A DNA stretch of 64,000 nucleotides, from the NCBI GenBank assembly GCA_040388375.1, contig JAZKBU010000004.1, positions 62,001 through 126,000 of the forward strand. The letters are read 5' to 3'. The first letter of the stretch is position 1. Each line of letters starts with the position of its first letter. Source of the DNA: Bacteroidota bacterium. Lineage in GTDB: Bacteria > Bacteroidota > Bacteroidia > UKL13-3. Below the pieces are notes generated by a model, which searched no databases, was not told the origin of the DNA, and was given only the letters and a program-made list of their open reading frames with translations. This document shows, piece by piece, positions 35,858-44,346 of the stretch. The position numbers were made by a program, and so were the translations under genes.

Positions 35858-36944
35858 CTAATTACCAGAGTATTCCATTAGATAGGCCTTTACAAAAGCA
35901 TCCAAATCTCCGTCCATTACAGCCTGTACATTGCTTGTCTCCGTGTCGGTACGTAAATCTTTTACTAATTTATAGGGATGCATTACATAATTTCTGATTT
36001 GGCTACCCCACTCTATTTTACGTTTACCCGCTTCTACCTTATCTTTAGCCTCATTACGTTTACGCAATTCTATTTCATAGAGTTGCGATTTTAACATTTT
36101 CATGGCTCTTTCTTTATTAGCGCTTTGCGAACGCTCCACCTGGCAAACAATAACAATACCTGTTGGTTTATGGGTAAGTTGTACTTTTGTCTCTACTTTA
36201 TTTACATTTTGACCACCCGCTCCACCTGAACGAGATGTTTGAATTTCTATATCAGCGTCCTTAATTTCTATTTCAATGGTATCATCTATCATTGGATAAC
36301 AATAAACAGAAGCAAAACTGGTATGCCTGCGGGCATTGCTGTCAAAAGGTGAAATTCTTACCAATCGGTGTACTCCGTTCTCCCCTTTTAAAAAGCCATA
36401 AGCAAAATCGCCTGTTACTTCAATTGAACACGATTTAATACCTGCTCCATCTCCCGCCTGTTCATCAACAACTGCTGCTTTAAACCCTTTTCTATCTGCA
36501 TACATTATATACATACGCATAAGCATTTCTGCCCAATCTTGGCTTTCTGTACCCCCTGCCCCTGAATTTATGTTTATGATACAATTGAATTGATCTTCTT
36601 CGCCACTAAGCATATTTTTAAACTCAAGCTCTTCCACTTGGCTTAAAGTATTCATATAAGCTGATTGCAATTCTTCTTCACTTACATCATCCGCTTGGTA
36701 GAATTCATACAATACTACTAAATCTTCAACGGCTGAATAAGTTGCTGCATAAGCATCAGTCCATATTTTTTTTTGTTTAATAGCCTTTAATATAATTTCG
36801 GCTTTTTTAGGATTATCCCAAAAACCTGGTTCGTGCGTCAGGTTTTCTTCTTCTTTAATTTGTTCTAATTTAATAGCAACGTCAAAGATACCTCCTCAGT
36901 GCAAGCACTCTTTCTTGTAGATTTTTTAATTGGTCCGATGTCAT
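35858..36944 (-). CDS. prfB: Peptide chain release factor 2, made by programmed +1 frameshift
   Basis: Release factor that reads UGA and UAA. The downstream frame alone (from 36712) lacks the N-terminal domain. A 20-codon frame from ATG 36944 ([20 protein letters not shown]) ends at an in-frame TGA at 36884-36882, inside AGGAGG-TAT-CTT-TGA-C. Slipping +1 on CTT and reading GAC joins the frames to give 361 residues, the normal RF2 length. The total span of 1087 bases (3 x 362 + 1) fits one skipped base. The recognition tripeptide SPF ([11 protein letters not shown]) and catalytic GGQ ([10 protein letters not shown]) are present. When RF2 is scarce, frameshifting rises, so synthesis is self-regulated. 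Confidence 0.95.
36881..36896 (-). promoter_or_regulatory. prfB recoding signal: AGGAGG, then CTT TGA C slip site
   Basis: Minus strand reads AGGAGG (36896-36891), TAT, CTT, TGA (36884-36882), C. This is the same layout as the E. coli prfB site. The purine hexamer pairs with the 16S anti-Shine-Dalgarno to push the ribosome forward one base. Confidence 0.93.
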
Positions 36945-37078
36945 AATGGGTGCGAAAATACGTTTATTAAGCAATAAGCAAAGTTGATTAGCTATTTACA
37001 AGAGCCATTATCACTCATATAATCTCTATAGACTAATGACTTATCAACAAATTTTAACCAAAACCACTAAAATTAAAC

Positions 37079-37086
37079 TACCTTTG
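37079..37086 (+). promoter_or_regulatory. -7 promoter element TACCTTTG for der
   Basis: Exact TAnnTTTG match ending 8 bases before the der ATG. No TTG at consensus spacing was found upstream. Confidence 0.5.
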
Positions 37087-37094
37087 CGGCCTTA

Positions 37095-38408
37095 ATGGGA
37101 AATATAGTAGCAATAGTAGGAAGACCAAACGTAGGTAAATCAACACTTTTTAACCGATTAACAGGCAATAGACACGCCATTGTTGACGATTTTAGTGGTG
37201 TAACACGTGATAGACACTACGGAAAAGGAGAATGGTTAGATAAAGAATTTAATGTAATTGATACGGGAGGCTATGTTCCAAATAGTGCTGACGTATTTGA
37301 AGCTGCCATTCGTAACCAGGTAAAAGTAGCCGTTCAGGAAGCGGACGTTATTTTATTTATGGTGGATGTAGCAGTAGGTATAACTGATTTAGATACAGAA
37401 TTATCACTGATTTTACGCAAAAGCAAAAAACCGGTTTTATTGGTGGTAAATAAGGTTGATAACAACAACCGTCAATTAGATGCCGCGGAGTTCTGGTCAT
37501 TAGGCTTTGATGCCATGTATAATATTTCATCTGCCAGTGGATCCGGAACAGGTGATTTACTGGATGAAGCCATGAAGCATTTAACTTTTACTGATGAAGA
37601 TGTTGATGCAGAAGCAGAAGATTTACCTAAAATTGCCATTATTGGCAGGCCAAACGTAGGTAAATCAAGTTTAATCAATGCTTTATTAGGTGTAGAAAGA
37701 AATATTGTAACTGATATAGCCGGGACAACCAGAGATTCTATAAACTCACATTACAAGCTATTTGAAAAAGAGTTTGTGCTAATTGACACCGCTGGTATTA
37801 GACGAAAAAACAGAGTTTCAGAGGATTTAGAATTTTACTCCGTAATGCGTAGTATTAAAGCTTTAGAAGATTGTGATGTAACTGTATTGGTTATTGATGC
37901 AACTGTTGGCTTGGACTCGCAAGACATGAATTTGGTGACCCTAGCCGTAAAAAACAACAAAGGCTTAATCATTTTGGTTAACAAATGGGATTTAATAGAA
38001 AAGGATACCAAAACAGCCATTGAATATGAAAAAGTAATCAGAGAAAAGTTAAAACCTTTTAGCGATGTACCTATTATATTTACTTCGGCAGTTACTAAAC
38101 AACGTATTTTTAAAGCGGTTGAAGTTGCACTACATGTGGCTGAAAATAGAAATAGAAAAATTTCTACTTCAAAACTGAACGAATACATTTTGGATAAAAT
38201 AGAAACTTATCCTCCTCCTCCAATTAAAGGAAAATTTGTTAAAATAAAATACGCTACGCAATTACCGGGACGTAGTCCAAAATTTGCGTTTTTCTGTAAT
38301 CACCCACAATACGTAAGTGACTCATACAAACGTTTTATCGAAAATAAGTTACGCGATGAATACGATTTTGAAGGAGTACCTATAGTTATTTACATGAGAA
38401 AAAAATAA
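37095..38408 (+). CDS. der: Ribosome biogenesis GTPase Der (EngA)
   Basis: Double GTPase that matures the 50S subunit. 437 residues with two complete G domains: G1 GRPNVGKST (residues 8-16) and GRPNVGKSS (about 179), G3 DTGG and DTAG, and G4 NKVD and NKWD. The C-terminal KH-like domain ends in [13 protein letters not shown]. Length and order are canonical. It is a single-gene unit, with a close -7 element and a separate promoter for the next gene. Confidence 0.97.
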   Translation: MGNIVAIVGRPNVGKSTLFNRLTGNRHAIVDDFSGVTRDRHYGKGEWLDKEFNVIDTGGYVPNSADVFEAAIRNQVKVAVQEADVILFMVDVAVGITDLDTELSLILRKSKKPVLLVVNKVDNNNRQLDAAEFWSLGFDAMYNISSASGSGTGDLLDEAMKHLTFTDEDVDAEAEDLPKIAIIGRPNVGKSSLINALLGVERNIVTDIAGTTRDSINSHYKLFEKEFVLIDTAGIRRKNRVSEDLEFYSVMRSIKALEDCDVTVLVIDATVGLDSQDMNLVTLAVKNNKGLIILVNKWDLIEKDTKTAIEYEKVIREKLKPFSDVPIIFTSAVTKQRIFKAVEVALHVAENRNRKISTSKLNEYILDKIETYPPPPIKGKFVKIKYATQLPGRSPKFAFFCNHPQYVSDSYKRFIENKLRDEYDFEGVPIVIYMRKK

Positions 38409-38420
38409 TTAAAAATAATT

Positions 38421-38449
38421 TTGTTATTAACAAATTAATCATACATTTG
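38421..38449 (+). promoter_or_regulatory. Promoter TTG-N18-TACATTTG for the small lipoprotein
   Basis: TTG at 38421-38423 and TACATTTG at 38442-38449, both consensus. The ATG is 34 bases further on, giving a normal leader length. Confidence 0.75.
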
Positions 38450-38483
38450 CCCCCGAATTAGAAAATTTAATTAATCAAACAAA

Positions 38484-38714
38484 ATGAAAAAAGTATTATC
38501 AATCGTTGCCGCTTCTGCTATGTTAGCTATCGTAGCTTGTGGTCCTTCTGCTGAAGAAAAAGCAAAAATCGAAGCTCAAAGACAAGCTGATTCAATCGCT
38601 GCTGCTACTCGCGCTGCTGATTCATTAGCTGCTTTAGAAAACCAAATGGTTCCTGCTGATTCAACTGCAACTGATTCTTCAGCTGCTGCAACTACAACTG
38701 AAGCTGCTCACTAA
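38484..38714 (+). CDS. Small Ala/Ser/Thr-rich lipoprotein
   Basis: 76 residues. Lipoprotein signal MKKVLSIVAASAMLAIVAC with lipidated Cys19. The mature part is low-complexity and charged first (SAEEKAKIEAQRQADS), then Ala/Ser/Thr-rich (ADSTATDSSAAATTTEAAH). This resembles a small periplasmic coiled-coil or spacer protein. Heavy use of GCT for Ala, a consensus promoter and a tight terminator together suggest abundant expression. No family is recognised; similar tiny lipoproteins occur in Bacteroidota with unknown roles. Confidence 0.85.
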   Translation: MKKVLSIVAASAMLAIVACGPSAEEKAKIEAQRQADSIAAATRAADSLAALENQMVPADSTATDSSAAATTTEAAH

Positions 38715-38756
38715 TTTTTAAATTAGTAAGGCTTTTGTTTTAGAACAGAAACTTAA

Positions 38757-38788
38757 AAAAATGCCATCCCTCATCGGATGGCATTTTT
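38757..38788 (+). terminator. Terminator after the small lipoprotein
   Basis: Stem ATGCCATCC/GGATGGCAT (38761-38769 with 38776-38784) extended by A/T pairs, 6-base loop, T-run after. It isolates the lipoprotein from rpmH. Confidence 0.9.
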
Positions 38789-38847
38789 ATTTTACACCGC
38801 ACTGTAATTCAGTACAATAAAAAGTTAATTATTTGCGAATAACTTTT

Positions 38848-38875
38848 TTGTTTTTGCAAAAAACGAGTACATTCG
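38848..38875 (+). promoter_or_regulatory. Promoter TTG-N17-TACATTCG for rpmH
   Basis: TTG at 38848-38850 and TACATTCG at 38868-38875, one base from the TAnnTTTG consensus. The rpmH ATG is 22 bases downstream. Confidence 0.65.
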
Positions 38876-38897
38876 CAGTCCTAAAAAAGTAAAGCTC

Positions 38898-39059
38898 ATG
38901 GCACAACGTACATATCAACCATCGGTAAGAAAAAGAAGAAACAAACACGGATTCCGTAAAAGAATGGAATCAGTTTCTGGAAGAAAAGTTTTAGCATCAC
39001 GCAGAGCTAAAGGCCGTAAAAAATTAACAGTATCTGACGAAGGTCGTCATAAAAAATAA
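38898..39059 (+). CDS. rpmH: 50S ribosomal protein L34
   Basis: 53-residue, very basic protein. The opening [19 protein letters not shown], then [19 protein letters not shown] and a [12 protein letters not shown] tail match L34. It binds 23S rRNA near the exit tunnel. It is followed by rnpA and yidD, the conserved order. A 15-bp terminator hairpin lies between rpmH and rnpA. Confidence 0.96.
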   Translation: MAQRTYQPSVRKRRNKHGFRKRMESVSGRKVLASRRAKGRKKLTVSDEGRHKK

Positions 39060-39066
39060 AGAACCT

Positions 39067-39126
39067 AAATCCTGAGTTTTTACTTACGTAGTTTTTTATG
39101 TTTAAAAAACTCAGGATTTGTTTTTT
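39067..39126 (+). terminator. Partial terminator/attenuator between rpmH and rnpA
   Basis: 15-bp stem AAATCCTGAGTTTTT (39067-39081) with its complement at 39105-39119, a 23-base loop, and T-run to 39126, only 2 bases before the rnpA ATG. It should reduce rnpA expression relative to rpmH. Confidence 0.8.
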
Positions 39127-39128
39127 AT

Positions 39129-39518
39129 ATGAATTTTAAATTTCCTAAAAAAGAGAAGGTAACTTCTTTGAAAATAATTAATGCCCTTTACTCAAAGGGC
39201 AATTTTAGTTTATATACCTTTCCATTTAAGCTAGTTTTTGTTTTTACAAATGAGGTAGACGTTCCTTGCCAAGTACTTATAACCGTACCAAAACGTAATT
39301 TCAAAAATGCGGTTAGCCGTAATAATATTAAACGCCAGATACGCGAAGTTTACAGACTAAACAAAAATGATTTAATTGGTGCGCTGGTTAGCAAACAAAA
39401 GAATATAGCCCTTGCAATAACCTTTGTAGCTAAAAAAGAAGTGGCTTTTAACGAAGCACAGGTAAGCTTGCAAAAAATGCTTGAACAATTACGCAATGAA
39501 ATTGAAAAGAATAGTTGA
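39129..39518 (+). CDS. rnpA: Ribonuclease P protein component
   Basis: Protein subunit that helps the RNA enzyme trim 5' leaders from pre-tRNAs. 129 residues. [20 protein letters not shown] at the N-terminus is the family start. The RNA-binding signature is [18 protein letters not shown] (RNR-type motif), preceded by VPKRNF. Its end overlaps yidD by 23 bases. Transcription probably comes through the rpmH terminator. Confidence 0.95.
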   Translation: MNFKFPKKEKVTSLKIINALYSKGNFSLYTFPFKLVFVFTNEVDVPCQVLITVPKRNFKNAVSRNNIKRQIREVYRLNKNDLIGALVSKQKNIALAITFVAKKEVAFNEAQVSLQKMLEQLRNEIEKNS

Positions 39519-39723
39519 AGCTCCGTTTATTGTTTTAATTAGAATATATAAACACTTGGTATCGCCTTACCTGCCTAATGCCTGCAGATATACTCCTACT
39601 TGCAGTCAATATGCTGAAGAAGCTATTCGTAAACACGGAATTTTTAAAGGAACTTACTTAGCTATTAAAAGAATTGGCCGATGCCACCCTTGGGGTGGAC
39701 ACGGAATTGATCCTGTACCTTAA
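39496..39723 (+). CDS. yidD: Membrane protein insertion efficiency factor YidD
   Basis: 75-residue membrane-associated protein from ATG 39496. Family landmarks are [37 protein letters not shown] and the terminal [12 protein letters not shown]. It supports YidC-dependent membrane insertion. The start lies within rnpA, giving translational coupling. An in-frame TTG at 39481 is less likely. No yidC is adjacent. Confidence 0.94.
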   Translation: MKLKRIVEAPFIVLIRIYKHLVSPYLPNACRYTPTCSQYAEEAIRKHGIFKGTYLAIKRIGRCHPWGGHGIDPVP

Positions 39724-39921
39724 AATGTATAATTAATTTTCTAAATTTACAGCTGATAAAAGCACCTTTCATTTATTCCTTACAGCCAATTATTCAAGCA
39801 ATTAAACAGTATTAGTATTTTTGTTAATGGCAAACTGATAAATTTACATTAGCAATACTGCAACAAAAAATTATTTTTGTTCGATTTTACTAGATTAACA
39901 ACTCAAAAACATTCAAAAAAC

Positions 39922-41259
39922 ATGGCCGAATTTCAACTAATAATGCCTAAAATGGGCGAAAGTATTGCTGAAGCAACTATTATTAAATGGCTTAAAAATG
40001 AGGGTGATGCTATTGCAGCCGATGAGACTGTATTAGAAATTGCTACTGATAAAGTTGACAGCGAAGTACCCAGCCCTAAAGCAGGTATATTGGTAAAAAA
40101 ACTATATAATGATGGTGATGTGGTTGCCGTAAATATGCCTATAGCTATTATGGAAATAGGTGGCACTGCAACTGCTGCACCAAGCACTCCGGCTGCTCCT
40201 GTTGCCGAACCGGTTAAGCAAGCTGTAACACATATTGAACAAACGGTTACACATGCAGTAAATACCACAAATAGTGTTAATGCCAACAGATTTTATAGTC
40301 CATTGGTACTAAATATTGCCCGTGAAGAAAACGTAAGCATGGCTGAACTAGAAACCATACCCGGTAGCGGTAATGAAGGACGTGTAACTAAACGCGATAT
40401 TCTTAATTACGTAGCAGGTAGAAGTAATGGAAATCCGGTACCAGTTACAACCAGTGCTCCTGCAGCTACTCCAACACCGGTAGTAGAAGTGAAAGCTCCT
40501 GTTCAACAACCGATAGCCAGTGCACCAAAACCGGCAGTAAGCACTAGTGGTGGTGATGAAATAATTGAAATGGACCGAATGCGTAAACTAATTGCCGACC
40601 ACATGGTAATGAGTAAGCATACAAGTCCGCATGTAACAAGTTTTGTTGAAGCCGATGTAACCAATATGGTTTTATGGCGCGAAAAAAACAAAAAAGCTTT
40701 TGAAAAACGCGAAGGAGAAAAAATTACTTTTACTCCTTTATTTATAGAGTGTGTAGCTCGTGCTATCAAAGATTACCCTATGATTAATTGCAGCGTAGAT
40801 GGCACTAGTATTATTAAGAAAAAAGCTATTAATATTGGTATGGCTGCTGCTTTACCGAGTGGCAACTTAATAGTTCCGGTTATTAAAAACGCTGATACCA
40901 TGAACCTAATTGGTATAACCAAACAGGTAAATGATTTAGCTAACAGAGCCAGAGCAAACCAATTAAAACCTGACGAAATTCAAGGTGGAACTTTTACTTT
41001 AACTAACGTAGGTGGATTTGGTAATGTAATGGGTACTCCTATTATTAACCAACCTCAGGTAGCAATTATGGCTACCGGTGTAGTAAAGAAAAAACCTGCC
41101 GTTATGGAAACCGAATATGGTGATGTAATTGCTATCCGTCATATGATGTTCCTTTCATTAAGTTATGATCACAGGGTAGTGGATGGCTCATTAGGTGGAA
41201 GCTTTTTACGCAGGGTTGCTGACTATATGGAACAATGGGATATAACGAGAGAATCGTAA
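39922..41259 (+). CDS. 2-oxo acid dehydrogenase E2 (dihydrolipoamide acyltransferase)
   Basis: 445-residue core of a 2-oxoacid dehydrogenase complex. There is a single lipoyl domain (residues 1-75, Lys in EIATDKVDSEVPSP), an Ala/Pro linker, a peripheral-subunit-binding domain around 125-160 (YSPLVLNIAREENV, GRVTKRDIL), a second linker, and the catalytic domain with SYDHRVVDGSLGG (His and Asp of HxxxDG). E1 and E3 genes are not adjacent. The GES motif in PKMGESIAEATI suits branched-chain or 2-oxoglutarate forms. The exact substrate is not fixed. Confidence 0.92.
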   Translation: MAEFQLIMPKMGESIAEATIIKWLKNEGDAIAADETVLEIATDKVDSEVPSPKAGILVKKLYNDGDVVAVNMPIAIMEIGGTATAAPSTPAAPVAEPVKQAVTHIEQTVTHAVNTTNSVNANRFYSPLVLNIAREENVSMAELETIPGSGNEGRVTKRDILNYVAGRSNGNPVPVTTSAPAATPTPVVEVKAPVQQPIASAPKPAVSTSGGDEIIEMDRMRKLIADHMVMSKHTSPHVTSFVEADVTNMVLWREKNKKAFEKREGEKITFTPLFIECVARAIKDYPMINCSVDGTSIIKKKAINIGMAAALPSGNLIVPVIKNADTMNLIGITKQVNDLANRARANQLKPDEIQGGTFTLTNVGGFGNVMGTPIINQPQVAIMATGVVKKKPAVMETEYGDVIAIRHMMFLSLSYDHRVVDGSLGGSFLRRVADYMEQWDITRES

Positions 41260-41283
41260 TCTAAACTTATATTATTATAACGG

Positions 41284-41320
41284 AAAGCCATCAATTATTA
41301 AATTGGTGGCTTTTGTTTTT
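41284..41320 (+). terminator. Intrinsic terminator after the E2 gene
   Basis: 13-bp stem (41284-41296 with 41301-41313, one T-G wobble), loop ATTA, then a T-rich tail to 41320. Confidence 0.85.
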
Positions 41321-41346
41321 ATGCAGTATTATTGAAATCGAAATTT

Positions 41347-42114
41347 ATGAAAATAGTATCTTATAATGTAAATGGCATTCGCTCTGCAATGAGTAAAGGT
41401 TTGATTAATTTCATGCAAAGCTATGATGCCGATGTATATTGTTTGCAGGAAACAAAAGCGTTGAAAGAACAAATAAATGAACCCTTTATATTTGAAGCTG
41501 CCGGATATAAAAACAACTATTGGCTCAGCGCTCAAAAAAAAGGATACAGTGGCGTTGCTTTATTTTGTAAAAATGAACCTGATTATGTAGAATATGGGTT
41601 TAACAATCCTGAATATGATAATGAAGGGCGCATTATCCGTGCTGATTTTGGATCAAAAAGTATCATCAGTGTATATATTCCTTCCGGCTCAAGTGGAGAG
41701 GAGAGACAAGCTTTTAAAATGAAGTGGCTGGATTTTTTTCAAGATTATATCAATGAATTAAAAGCCACCAAAAAAGAACTTGTTATTTGTGGTGATTATA
41801 ACATAGTGCATAAACCTATTGATATACATGACCCCGTAAGCAATAAAAACAGTAGTGGCTTTTTACCTGAAGAACGTGAATGGTTAAGCAAGTTCATTGA
41901 CAGCGGTTTTATTGATACTTTCAGGGAATTCAATAAAGCACCGCATCAATATAGCTGGTGGACTTACAGAGCGGGTGCACGTGCTAACAATAAGGGTTGG
42001 CGCATTGACTATTGTATGGTGGCCGAACAACTAAAAGGTAATTTGTTGGATGCGGGTATTTTACCCCAAATAATACACTCTGACCATTGCCCTGTTTGGG
42101 TTGAGTTAAAATAA
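41347..42114 (+). CDS. xth: Exodeoxyribonuclease III / AP endonuclease
   Basis: Mg-dependent AP endonuclease of base-excision repair with 3' exonuclease activity. 255 residues from ATG 41347, which gives MKIVSYNVNGIRSAMSKG; the upstream TTG start (41332) is not conserved. Catalytic motifs: SYNVNGIR, LQETKA (metal Glu), GDYNIVHKPID, and the C-terminal HSDHCPVWVEL with the active-site His. It is preceded by a terminator, so it is separately transcribed. Confidence 0.95.
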   Translation: MKIVSYNVNGIRSAMSKGLINFMQSYDADVYCLQETKALKEQINEPFIFEAAGYKNNYWLSAQKKGYSGVALFCKNEPDYVEYGFNNPEYDNEGRIIRADFGSKSIISVYIPSGSSGEERQAFKMKWLDFFQDYINELKATKKELVICGDYNIVHKPIDIHDPVSNKNSSGFLPEEREWLSKFIDSGFIDTFREFNKAPHQYSWWTYRAGARANNKGWRIDYCMVAEQLKGNLLDAGILPQIIHSDHCPVWVELK

Positions 42115-42137
42115 CAGACTAAGTCTTGTTGAATAAA

Positions 42138-42740
42138 TTAATGGTGATGTGTTTTTTTTAAAAATGTTCTTTTTAAAAAACGCGTATATCTTTCGTCTGT
42201 CGGGTATTTTCTGTCTTTGGTTAAGTTGTTAAAAATAAAGGCAACCAACAACAAAATAATAACACCAGTTAATACAGGTGAAACAACATATAAAAAGCCC
42301 ATTTGCTTAATTTTATCAGAGCCTATTACTGCAATTAAAGCAGTAGCACCTCCGGGAGGATGAAGGGTTTTTGTTATTTGCATAGCCACAATAGATAAGG
42401 AAACTGCTAAAGGTGCTGTTAACCAAATTACATTAGGTAATAATTGAAAAACACAAACGCCAAGAAATGCTGAAATTAAATGCCCACCGACTAAATTACG
42501 TGGTTGTGCTAATGGGCTTTGTATGGCTCCATAAATTAAAACACTTGATGCCCCAAATGAACCTATTAGAAAAATATTATCGCTGGCTGCTAAACTTTTG
42601 CTTTGTACAAAAGCAATAATGCCTATACCGATAAAGGAACCTATAAAGGACCAAAATTGTTCCTTATAATTAATCAGCGTTTCTTTATAAACAATATATT
42701 TTGTAAGCCTTAAACCCCGCTTTAGTCTTTTCTTCACCAT
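42138..42740 (-). CDS. HPP-family integral membrane protein
   Basis: 200 residues with about four transmembrane helices (FIGSFIGIGIIAFVQS, LIGSFGASSVLIYGAI, LTAPLAVSLSIVAMQ, LTGVIILLLVAFIF). The signature LHPPGGATALIAVIG names the HPP family; some plant/cyanobacterial members are plastid or inner-membrane nitrite transporters. The basic N-terminus (MVKKRLKRGLRLTK) is cytoplasmic by the positive-inside rule. Substrate unknown. It is convergent with exonuclease III and 39 bases downstream of the GT9 gene on the same strand. Confidence 0.88.
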   Translation of the reverse strand: MVKKRLKRGLRLTKYIVYKETLINYKEQFWSFIGSFIGIGIIAFVQSKSLAASDNIFLIGSFGASSVLIYGAIQSPLAQPRNLVGGHLISAFLGVCVFQLLPNVIWLTAPLAVSLSIVAMQITKTLHPPGGATALIAVIGSDKIKQMGFLYVVSPVLTGVIILLLVAFIFNNLTKDRKYPTDERYTRFLKRTFLKKTHHH

Positions 42741-42779
42741 ACTATTTATAATTATTAATGGTTGGGGATAATCTTAACT

Positions 42780-43865
42780 TTAAATAATTTCTGCTAAAGC
42801 ATTCGCTATTTTAGCAGCCGGTAATTGTTCCATACAACTTACTCCGTCTAAACAAGAGCCTCGATAAAAACACTTACATGTTTTATCCGGCATTACTATT
42901 TGTCCTTTGCCAAATAAATCAAACTCATAAGGATTAAATATATTGTTCATTAAAACAATACGTTTGCCCAAAGCCAATGTAATATGCATACCCATTGTTA
43001 CCTGTGTAATTACAGCATGACAATGATCTACTAAATTAATAAACTCGTTTAAGCCAAAATAACCCAAATACAAAGCTCCTGAACGTTGTTGTATTTCTTT
43101 GTTGCGTGCATCTTCGGCTTCGCCACCTAACAAGAGTATTTCGGCTTCAGGGTATTTACTTTTAAGTATTCCAACCAGCTCTACCCATTTATCTATACTC
43201 CACAAACGTGTTGTCCACCTACCTCCGCAGCCTGTATTCATACCTATTATTTGTTTACCTTTGGGTAAATTCCAGATATAACCTTTGTCGGCATGGTTAT
43301 CCATTAAATAGGGCTCACCACTATGGGTAAAACCACATATTTCAAATATTTCCTGTAAGTAACTTTTAGTGTTGGCCTTGCTCACATCATCAAACATACC
43401 GGTACTGAATTTATGATTTGCTAAATCGTTACACGGTTGTATTTCATTGTCTTTTAAAACATATCCGTATTTTTCTTTGGCATCGAGTACTTTTAACAAA
43501 GCTCCTGCTTCTTTTTCTTTATCAAGGTTAATAGCGATGTCCCAAGTACTGTGTTGTGCATACATAATGGAATTTACATCCCATTTCAATATTTCATCTA
43601 CCTGACTTGCCGGTAAAATATCAGGTGTCCAGGTAAGCCAAGTAATTTTACAATTAGGATAAAGTGTTTTGTATTTTACTACCAGTGGTGTAGTACGAAT
43701 AACATCACCAATGGCACCTAATTTTATAATTAATATACGTTTTGAAATAGTAGTAGTTGATGGACAATCAGCGCAATGGTAGCCATACTGTTTGTGCGGC
43801 TTACAGGGTATATGTCCTTTATAGTGCAGGCAATTGGCATTAAAAAAATATTGACTATTACTCAT
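42780..43865 (-). CDS. Family-9 glycosyltransferase with Cys-rich N-terminal extension
   Basis: 361 residues. The GT9 (heptosyltransferase) core starts around residue 44: RILIIKLGAIGDVIRTTPL, then GMNTGCGGRWTTRLWS, LLLGGEAEDARN, and the late QVTMGMHITLALGKRIV. Upstream are four clustered Cys (residues 12, 21, 31 and 34, in HYKGHIPCKPHK and YHCADC) not typical of the family, and a second cluster near the C-terminus (CKCFYRGSCLDGVSC). These may hold a metal or form disulfides. It probably builds LPS core or a glycolipid. ADP-heptose as donor is likely by family only. Confidence 0.85.
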   Translation of the reverse strand: MSNSQYFFNANCLHYKGHIPCKPHKQYGYHCADCPSTTTISKRILIIKLGAIGDVIRTTPLVVKYKTLYPNCKITWLTWTPDILPASQVDEILKWDVNSIMYAQHSTWDIAINLDKEKEAGALLKVLDAKEKYGYVLKDNEIQPCNDLANHKFSTGMFDDVSKANTKSYLQEIFEICGFTHSGEPYLMDNHADKGYIWNLPKGKQIIGMNTGCGGRWTTRLWSIDKWVELVGILKSKYPEAEILLLGGEAEDARNKEIQQRSGALYLGYFGLNEFINLVDHCHAVITQVTMGMHITLALGKRIVLMNNIFNPYEFDLFGKGQIVMPDKTCKCFYRGSCLDGVSCMEQLPAAKIANALAEII

Positions 43866-44346
43866 TTTATATTATTTGTTTTGGCTTTTGCCTTTTACTT
43901 TGGCTTATAGGCAAACGTAAGGTAAAACACTAAAAAGGCAAAACCTAAACTTTACAATTTTGAAATATTACTGATACAAACGCTATATAAAATCTGCTAT
44001 TGTTTAAAGTGGCTTTGGATACCGCATAGTTTTAAAACATTTTACTTCATTTATCGTTTAAAATTTATCAAGAGGGGGTGTTATGGTAGTGCATTATTTT
44101 TTGTCTCTTTATTTGTGCTGTCAATGCTCCCTCTTTTAAATTATCAACACTATTTAGTAGCCTATAAAAGTTTCATAAAATAGCTTTAAACGTATAACCG
44201 ATAAGGATTTAAAAAACCGAATAAATAACTTTTTAAGCAGGAAAAAGTAAAATATAAAAGGTGTGCATTATTTTACTAAAAAAAATAGTGTCTATTTAAT
44301 CAAAAACATTATTGTTGCACGCAATTTTTAAAAATATAAAGATAGA
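43866..44346. other. 480-bp AT-rich intergenic region between divergent genes
   Basis: The gap between the GT9 gene and the enoyl-CoA hydratase holds no gene of known family. The only structure seen is a nested hairpin at 44070-44139. I found no full promoter consensus, no tRNA and no riboswitch consensus. Confidence 0.6.
44070..44139 (+). ncRNA. Candidate structured RNA or tiny leader ORF
   Basis: AAGAGGG (44070-44076) pairs with CCCTCTT (44129-44135) and GCATT (44091-44095) pairs inside with AATGC (44123-44127), followed by a short T-run. An 18-codon ORF (44083-44139) lies within it, preceded by the purine run AGAGGGGGTG. Either could be chance. Confidence 0.25.

Noticed and set aside
35858-36712. 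prfB read as a truncated 284-residue release factor starting at 36712
   Set aside because: The frame continues upstream without a stop to GAC at 36883 and joins a 20-codon leader at a canonical +1 frameshift site, giving full-length RF2.
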